Below, piece by piece: positions 58,540 through 64,000 of a stretch of 64,000 nucleotides of DNA. The stretch is from Topomyia yanbarensis (taxonomy: Eukaryota; Arthropoda; Insecta; Diptera; Culicidae): contig NC_080671.1 of assembly GCF_030247195.1 (NCBI RefSeq), positions 412,930,044 through 412,994,043 of the forward strand. The letters are read 5' to 3'. Each line of letters starts with the position of its first letter. Positions within the stretch are counted from its first letter, which is position 1. Made by a program: the position numbers and the translations under genes. The notes under the pieces are model-generated. The model did not search any database, was not told where the DNA came from, and saw only the letters and a program-made list of their open reading frames with translations.

Positions 58540-59865
58540 TTATAAATTCACATTAATTGACTTGAGGAAGAGATATATGGGGTACAGTATTTGGAGGTTT
58601 TGAGTTGCCAGGGCGTCCCGGATCGGCATATCGGGTGGTCTTCCGTGTGCTTGTAAAACTCCATTAAGTTTTGCTCTAGCTTCCCGATGATCAGAGTCAG
58701 GCTCTGAGCACGACCAAACGATGTGGTCAATGTCTTGGTAACCTTTACCACAATGACACAGGGCACTGTCGGCAAGCCCTACGCGTGAGTGGTGAGCATT
58801 ACTGTTGTAGTGATTTGACATCAGTCTTGACGCAAAACGGATAAAGTCTCTTGACAGATCGAAACTCTTAAACTAAGGTTTAGTTGAAACCTTTGGAATA
58901 ATAGAGTGCAACCACCGACCTTTATCGCCCATCCCGAGCAAATACTCATGGGTTCAAACACCACATAGCCCCTTGAAAAGACCTTAAACATGGTCCGTGC
59001 CAAAATTCACAACCATCAAGAAACCATTAAATGGTCTCAATAAATACACCAACATATGGTATTTTATATGGGATCTACCGGACCACGGTGATGGTGTTTT
59101 CATGGGTTGAACCCATTTCAAACACCCATGTCAAACCCCATGAGCATGGGTGTATTATGGGCTCTTCGTTTGCTCGGGATTGTCCATCTTGTTTGCCAGG
59201 CATCAAGGACCTTTTGCCGAGGAACACTGAAATATTCGCTATACGTGATAGGCCTTTCGAGGACATTTCCTTCGGTAGCACCTTTTTTGGCGAGTTCGTC
59301 CGCTTTTTCATTGCCCTGTATTGAGCAATGGGCCGGGACCCACACGAATGCCACGTGGAATGACTGGTCGACCAAAGCACGAAGAGTCCTTTGTATTTCC
59401 AACAGGAAATGCGAAAGGATGCTTGGCCGGTTTCATTGATTGGAGAGCTTCAATGGAGCTGAGGCTGTCCGAAAAAATAAAATATTTGGCAGAAGGCAGA
59501 ACCTGTACTAGACCAAGAGCGCAATGTATTGCTGCCAGCTCTGCAACGTACACGCTACATGGCTCTTCCAATTTTCGAAAAACACTATGATTCACGTTGT
59601 ATACTCTGAAACCTGTTGATCCATCAATACTTGATCCATCGGTGAAAAATTGTTTGTCTTGATCGATATGATTATAGTTAGCCGAAAAAATAGCTGGTAT
59701 AATCGACGATCGCAGATGATCAGGGACACCTTGTGTGAAATGTTTCATGTTTAGATCAAAGGTAATCTGTGGGCTTTTCAACTGCAGTGGGATATTTTCA
59801 GCATGATTTGTTATTGATGGACTACACCCAAAACAAAAATCTCTTGCAATAATTGCAAGCGACAA
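58540..59865 (-). pseudogene. LINE D RNase H and C-terminal zinc motif (relic)
   Basis: From 59865, SPSITNHAENIPLQLKSPQ leads to FFTDGSSIDGSTGFRVYN (first catalytic Asp), VYVAELAAIHCALG (Glu) and FIFSDSLSSIEAL (second Asp). After a frameshift near 59400 comes FVWVPAHCSIQGNEKADELA (His and last Asp). So all four catalytic positions of RNase H are present, but not in one frame. After the MITE at 58931-59180 come GRWLHSIIPKV, a SRLMSNHYNSNAHHSRVG segment, and CHCGKGYQDIDHIVWSC. This end motif agrees with copies E and G. Confidence 0.75.
58931..59180. mobile_element. MITE with atcccgagcaaa ends, inside LINE D
   Basis: The ends atcccgagcaaa and tttgctcgggat are a perfect inverted pair, 250 bp apart. 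RNase H-to-C-terminal text of copy E (SW, then GRWLHSIIPKV) shows that the host is interrupted here. The beginning atcccga is shared with the MITE family at 29421 and 47110, but the interior differs (catgggttcaaacacc and similar words). Confidence 0.75.
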
Positions 59866-60600
59866 TCACTTGCAAATAATGTTAGCATCGCTTGCAATTT
59901 TGCAGTGAAAGCCGCTTGCAATTGTTGCAAGCATATAAAATCACTTCATCTCTTGCTATACGTACATAAGTTTCTTCAACACACTGTCAAAGGATTACCA
60001 CCACATTTACGTGCCTATGTTGGGTATTATAGCAACGCACGGCGAGTTTTTATTTTCCGTCTACTTTTTATTCATTTCTCACCAACATCATCAAACGCAG
60101 TTTTGCGGCTTATTCATTACACACGAGGCGGCATCAAATTGCGGATGTGCTGATTGTACGAGTTTTAACGCTCTGTTAACATGTACAAAAATAGAGCAGT
60201 GCCAATAGTCAGTACTAAGATGCGCAAGGACGTGAGTTCACATCTGAGTGTGTCCTTATTTTTTCATTGATCGTGAAATCATCCAAGTATTTATATACGA
60301 CATTTATCCACTCATAATTATCTGGTAACATGGTTGGATGGATAGAGTATTGGTTAGTGATCTGCCCGTATGGGACTCATTTTTCAATGCCAGCAGTCTT
60401 TTTTATCTAACGTATATTGGTCACCAATACACATACATCGCTAATACATAGGCAAAATTCGTTTTTTCTGTTTCTTGCATTACATGCAAGGAAGCTTCTT
60501 GCAATTTGTGCACATTACCAAAACGCTTGCAATTTTCGCTCGTATTTATTGCATTAATGTAAGCGAATCTTACCGGGTACGTTTTGGGTGTAGGTAGCGT
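59825..60600. mobile_element. 776-bp TA-flanked element with cttgcaa repeats
   Basis: The ends cacccaaaac and gttttgggtg stand beside TA (59823-59824, 60601-60602). The word cttgcaat or its inverse ttgcaag occurs many times near both ends (59842, 59853, 59866, 59892, 59917, 59928; 60498, 60531). Such subterminal repeats are typical transposase binding sites. LINE D text continues across it (YDYLTLP and SPSITNHAE). No transposase frame is seen. Confidence 0.75.
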
Positions 60601-61656
60601 TAAGTAGTCGTAATAAGGGAACATGCGCTTTGTATGCACTTCTAAGCTGTGCAGTACTTCGAAATTGTTGATGACGAGTGGATTCATAATTTGACTGCGT
60701 ATAAGAAATCGAAGTGACAGCTCATAGAACCGTTCGGAAAGAGGAAGCACTCCAGCTATTACCTCAAGGCTCATCGTGTGAGTAGAATTCATGCAGCCTA
60801 GAGCTACACGTAAACACCGATACTGAATTCTTTCTAACTGAAGAATGTGTGTTTTGGCAGCGGATCTGAAGCAAAAGCTGCCATACTCAATCACTGACAA
60901 GATAGTTGTTTTATACAATCTAATCAAATCGAGTGGATGAGCACCCCACCAAGTTCCAGTAACCGAGCGAAGAAAATTTACTCGCTGCTGGCATTTTTGC
61001 TTTAGGTAACCAATATGTTTACCCCATGTGCCTTTGGAATCGAAAAAGATTCCCAGGTATTTGCCATCTAGAAGAAGCTGGAATTTAGCAGGATCGCGTT
61101 TTTTTTCGAAAAAATAATCATCTCTGTCTTTTCCGCCGAAAATTCGATGCCCAGCTCAATAGCCCACACAGATAAATTGTCTAGGGTAGAGGTGTGCGCC
61201 GCCGATTTCAGGTAAAGGTCGGCGGCGCGCCGGCGTCACGCCGATGTGCTTACTATTTTTACATACAATCGTCGGCGCGGCGCGGCGGCGTGGCGCACAC
61301 CTCTAGTCTAGGGTATCTTGCAGAGGCTTTTGCATATCTCTGCCGTTTGTGTCTACTACCGGCACTACGCCATCGTCTGCAAGCTGCCTCAATGTACAAT
61401 TACCTGTCAAGCAATCATCAACACTGCTGACGTAAATATTGTACAGAAGTGGGCTAATACATGAGCCTTGAGGGAGACCCGAGTAGCTAAATCTCAACGT
61501 CGACGAAGAACCATGCGCAAAGTTCATGTGTTTTTCACGCAGCAAGTTGGTTAAGAAGTTGTTGGGTGAAAGACCACTTCGGTGAAGTTTCTCCGACAGG
61601 ACATCGATGGAAACTGAATCAAACGCTCCTTTAATGTCCAGAAAAACCGAGGTCAT
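60601..61656 (-). pseudogene. LINE D reverse transcriptase, second part (relic)
   Basis: Starting at the target site, MTSVFLDIKGAFDSVSIDVL gives motif A with its Asp. LRFSYSGLPQGSCISPLLYN gives the PQGS motif, and CTLRQLADDGVVPVVD gives motif C with ADD. A hAT-type MITE interrupts DTLDNLS at 61187-61305. LGIEFSAE follows, and the thumb carries RLYKTTILSVIEYGSFCFRS and IQYRCLRVALGCMNS in the 60421-60927 frame. All RT catalytic Asp residues are present, so this copy was functional until its insertions. Confidence 0.8.
61187..61305. mobile_element. hAT-type MITE with 8-bp target duplication
   Basis: gtctaggg flanks at 61179-61186 and 61306-61313. The ends tagaggtgtgcgcc and ggcgcacacctcta are perfectly inverted. 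The interior is GC-rich with gtcggcggcgcgcc/ggcgcggcgcggcg words. An 8-bp duplication indicates hAT transposase. It is 119 bp long. Confidence 0.9.
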
Positions 61657-61665
61657 TTTTTTTTA

Positions 61666-61713
61666 TAATTCGTTTATTTGATACGGCTCATAGCGGTAGC
61701 TTAACGGAGCCGT
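61666..61713 (-). other. 3'-terminal hairpin plus conserved 18-mer of the ORF1-only retroposon
   Basis: taattcgtttatttgata (61666-61683, plus-strand text) is identical to 940-957 of LINE E. Beside it acggctc (61683-61689) pairs with gagccgt (61707-61713). The loop shares ggtagcttaa with cgttagcttaa in LINE E. Expected role: template recognition by the LINE RT (inference). Confidence 0.75.
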
Positions 61714-61764
61714 GGATCTTTTATATGTTTACAAATGTAAAAATAAAAATATAAACAAATATTA

Positions 61765-62769
61765 TTATAATACTGGATCTCGTGCGCGCAACTTTTTATT
61801 GCGAGCGGAGACCTTCTTTCGCGGGGTTTGCTGGCAATCTGCATCTGGGGGGTCATTTAATTCTTTTTTGTTTTTCACGTCCAGGTCGAAGCCGGCTAGG
61901 TGTCCGCGATCAGATGTTTTTCCCTGTTTCTTGCACTTATTACTGACCACCGTGAATCCGTCACTGTTATTGTTATCCTTGCCAATGTTGCTTACAGTTG
62001 ATTTTGCGGTACTGGATGCTTCTTTTGTGGTTGTCATTATGCTCTGTGCAACTGCTGCCACAAATTTGGCCAACGTTTGTGGTTCAGGCATTGGTATTGA
62101 AAACTCTGTTTTGGGTTGATTTGCTGTAGATGAGTTGGCAATCGGCTGAGATGCGTCTTCCTCTGCATCTTCCGCGCAAGGTTGTCCACGATGAGCTGTC
62201 TGATTACAATACTTGCACGTAGGAGTTTGCCCCTCATGGGCGCATAGCGTAGTTTGCATAATTGTAGTTCCGTGAGTTTTGAGTTTTATTGTCAAGTGGG
62301 AGGGTATAGGCCTTTCAACCCGCATCCTCACTACAAAAATGCCGTTAGGAGTACCTGGGAAGAAGTTTCTCCAAGTATCAGGTGTAATGGATTCTACTTC
62401 TCCGTATTGCGACATGCATTTTGAAATTGGCTCAGGAGGGGTACGAGGCGATAGGTCATATAACCTTACATCTATATAATCATTCTCAATATATACGGGA
62501 ATCTTAATTCCAACGTTGTCACTTTCAACCACGTGTTTTAAGTTGTTCTTCAAAACGAATCGCTCGGCTTGTGCTAACGTGTTGAATGATATTAACACTG
62601 CACTGCGAAGATGATGATACTGACGGTACAACACTTCCGTAAGTCTAAGTTGCATTTTTATCTTCAGAAGGTATTCCACTTCACTAAAACTCGGTCGTTT
62701 TAAACAAAATTTAAAGTCAACGACCGCAGCGTTGGGTCGGAGTAGAGCTTTTTCGTCAACTTTACTCAT
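61765..62769 (-). CDS. LINE ORF1-like RNA-binding protein (334 codons), intact, in the ORF1-only retroposon
   Basis: The start is set at the ATG 62769 (MSKVDEKALLRPNAAVVDFK); the frame is open 14 codons further upstream but without ATG. It ends at 61765. The middle part has IPVYIENDYIDVRLYDLSP, CMSQYGEVESITPDTWRNFF and GIFVVRMRVERPIPSHL, the style of gag-like ORF1 proteins of I-type mosquito LINEs, probably an RRM-like fold. A single zinc knuckle follows, CKYCNQTAHRGQPC (CX2CX4HX4C), then an acidic/Ser-rich part and a basic tail, KKVSARNKKLRARDPVL. No stop or frameshift is seen over 1 kb, whereas the host LINE is broken in many places. The protein should bind RNA; whether it helps its own RNA, or that of a LINE, is unknown. 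Confidence 0.85.
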   Translation of the reverse strand: MSKVDEKALLRPNAAVVDFKFCLKRPSFSEVEYLLKIKMQLRLTEVLYRQYHHLRSAVLISFNTLAQAERFVLKNNLKHVVESDNVGIKIPVYIENDYIDVRLYDLSPRTPPEPISKCMSQYGEVESITPDTWRNFFPGTPNGIFVVRMRVERPIPSHLTIKLKTHGTTIMQTTLCAHEGQTPTCKYCNQTAHRGQPCAEDAEEDASQPIANSSTANQPKTEFSIPMPEPQTLAKFVAAVAQSIMTTTKEASSTAKSTVSNIGKDNNNSDGFTVVSNKCKKQGKTSDRGHLAGFDLDVKNKKELNDPPDADCQQTPRKKVSARNKKLRARDPVL

Positions 62770-62889
62770 GATGACAAGAATAGTCCGATGTTTCCTTTGT
62801 TCTCGAGACAATTTACACTAGATCGAGAGGCCTGTTGTTCACTTGGATCGATTGTACGTCTGACTGCGGCAGAAGTAGAAAGTAGACTG

Positions 62890-64000
62890 ACCGAGGTCAT
62901 TTGTTGACGTTTGGCGCAAGCAATGTCCATCTCCGTAGCGAGCAGCGCAAGACAGTCGTTTGTTCCTTTGCCTCTCCGAAAACCGAACTGTGTTTCCGAG
63001 AGCAGCGGCCCAGTTGTCGAGACGACGAAGAATCATTTTCTCGAGCAATTTTCGTATGCAAGACAACATAGAAATTGGTCGATACGAATGATGGTCTGAA
63101 GCTGGTTTACCAAAACATTAACTTGTCTCCATTCGTACGGAACAATGTTTTGTTTTAGGAAACAGTTGAATAAAGCCAACAAACGTTTCTTAGCTGAGTC
63201 ATGCAAGTTTTTGGGAAGAGCAAATTTTATGTTATCCGGCCCTGGAGCATTATTGTTGCACGATAGTAGAGCTATTGAGAAGTCCACAATCGAGAACGAG
63301 AGCTCAGAGTCATTTGAAGTATCTCGGGAGAATTCTTGTGGGGGGACCGAATTTGGACATACCTTTTTCGCAAAGTCAAAAATCCAGCGATCTGAATACT
63401 CAACATCCTCATTTGTCGTTAACCGATTACGAATATCCATGGCTGTCTTCCAAAGAGTACTCATTGAAGTCTCTTTTGACAAGCCTTCCACAAAATGACG
63501 ACAAAAACCTCTCTTTTTTGCTTTAATGAGGATTTTTAGCCGACGCTCAAGTGAGGTATATTCGACACGAAGTTCTGGCTTACCTTCTCGACGCCAATTG
63601 TAGTATGCATTAGATTTTTTTTCGTACAATTCCGAGCATTCTTTGTCCCACCATCGATTTGGGGGGCGTGCTTGAAAGGTGTTTTCGCGGAAGTGCTTAG
63701 TTTGAGCTTAAACTGCACTGTCGAAAAATAGGCTGACGAGGAAATTATACTCATCCAATGGTGACATAATTGCAGTAGACTCAATTCTCCTTACTACCGT
63801 TTCCGCATATTTCTTCCCGTCAATATTACGTGTAAGGTCATAGGAAATACCTACTGGCTCCACTGGACTGGGCCATTGGTAATATAAATAGCGTTCGGAA
63901 AATGGTCGCTGCCGTGAGGGTCTTGAATAACTTTCCAAGTACAGTACGAGCGACAGTGAGTTCGAGCATAGAAAGAGGTCCAACCTACTTTCTCGAGCTG
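62890..64000 (-). pseudogene. LINE D endonuclease end, linker and first part of RT (relic, runs off the window)
   Basis: From the right edge, LDLFLCSNSLSL and, after a frameshift, DPHGSDHFPNA give the end of the APE domain with its catalytic SDH. The linker contains WWDKECSELYEKKSNAYYNW, RHFVEGLSKETSMSTLWKTA and SFSIVDFSIALLSCNNNAPG followed by PDNIKF (RT entry). EWRQVNVLV is followed by a broken fingers region with MLSCIRKLLEKMILRRLDNW. Frame changes lie near 63710, 63130 and 62990. It stops at the target site of the ORF1-only retroposon and continues at 61656. Confidence 0.8.

Larger units (their letters stand above)
61657..62889 (-). mobile_element. ORF1-only (half-LINE) retroposon inserted in LINE D, with 11-bp target duplication
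   Basis: accgaggtcat stands at 61646-61656 and 62890-62900. The RT frame of LINE D joins exactly across it (QQ then MTSVFLD). On the minus strand the unit has a 5' UTR of about 120 bp starting cagtctactttctactt, one ORF (to 61765), and a short 3' UTR ending with a 7-bp hairpin (acggctc...gagccgt). After this come the word tatcaaataaacgaatta and a run of A. No endonuclease, RT or RNase H text exists in it. It ends like LINE E and G but differs from LINE D. Confidence 0.9.
58107..64000 (-). mobile_element. RNase H-type LINE, copy D, partial (5' end beyond window), with four insertions
   Basis: Minus-strand order from 64000: endonuclease end, linker, RT, RNase H, C-terminal zinc motif, 3' UTR. 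The UTR shows a hairpin (cggctcattaacgccg) and caaccaaataaagccgaagg before an A run at about 58108. The coding text is continuous apart from point lesions once the insertions at 58931-59180, 59825-60600, 61187-61305 and 61657-62889 are skipped. The family matches copy E in the linker and RT words. Confidence 0.8.

Overview
The window reads as insect nuclear DNA. A culicine-type mosquito or another TE-rich dipteran fits best, because the background is AT-rich and carries R1-clade and RNase H-bearing non-LTR retrotransposons, TA- and TTAA-flanked MITEs, tRNA-derived SINEs and a compact ZIP gene. No species-specific gene fixes the organism, so this is inference. Only one ordinary host gene is convincing: a ZIP-family zinc/iron transporter on the minus strand (43154-44166, two exons). 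Nearly everything else is transposable-element sequence, much of it nested.

Layout. 1-462 is the end of a hAT-like element. 895-6065 is a decayed RNase H-type LINE (copy E, minus) split by an internally deleted R1-clade element (copy A, plus, 2653-5330). 6066-6600 is another LINE relic holding a tRNA-derived SINE. 7234-7690 is a LINE ORF1 relic. 9660-10060 is a GC-rich island without a gene. About 11076-15345 is a foldback-like element whose inverted ends enclose 3.4 kb of degenerate minisatellite, itself duplicated in tandem (period about 1.36 kb). 15440-17950 is a decayed LINE (copy F).

20805-36225 is one LINE copy (G, plus) blown apart by a 4.1 kb element (20888-24969), an 8.4 kb element with CACTA-type ends (26025-34426) and a two-level nest (34955-35853 holding 34987-35658). 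The 8.4 kb element carries a snap-back-like palindromic SINE, a second perfect palindrome, a TA-flanked 1.6 kb element inside a CA/TA microsatellite, and two MITEs. 36600-37700 is an RNase H relic with a TTAA-flanked MITE. 38316-42049 is bounded by hAT-like ends and holds an RTE-like relic.

46800-54664 holds two R1-clade copies (B and C, minus) joined 5' end to truncated 3' side. B is nearly intact: ORF1 is open and ORF2 has one stop and one late frameshift. 58107-64000 is another RNase H-type LINE (D, minus, running off the right edge) interrupted by four separate insertions. One of these, 61657-62889, is a short retroposon that encodes only a LINE ORF1-like protein, has an 11-bp target duplication, and shares its 3'-terminal module with LINE copies E and G. 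I regard it and the palindromic SINE at 27395-28008 as the two most interesting observations.

How the parts relate: R1 copy B could have supplied R1-type machinery until recently. The RNase H-type LINEs E, G and D are dead, but the ORF1-only retroposon with a matching 3' end looks like a parasite, or a helper, of that family. The many nested insertions give a relative order of events.
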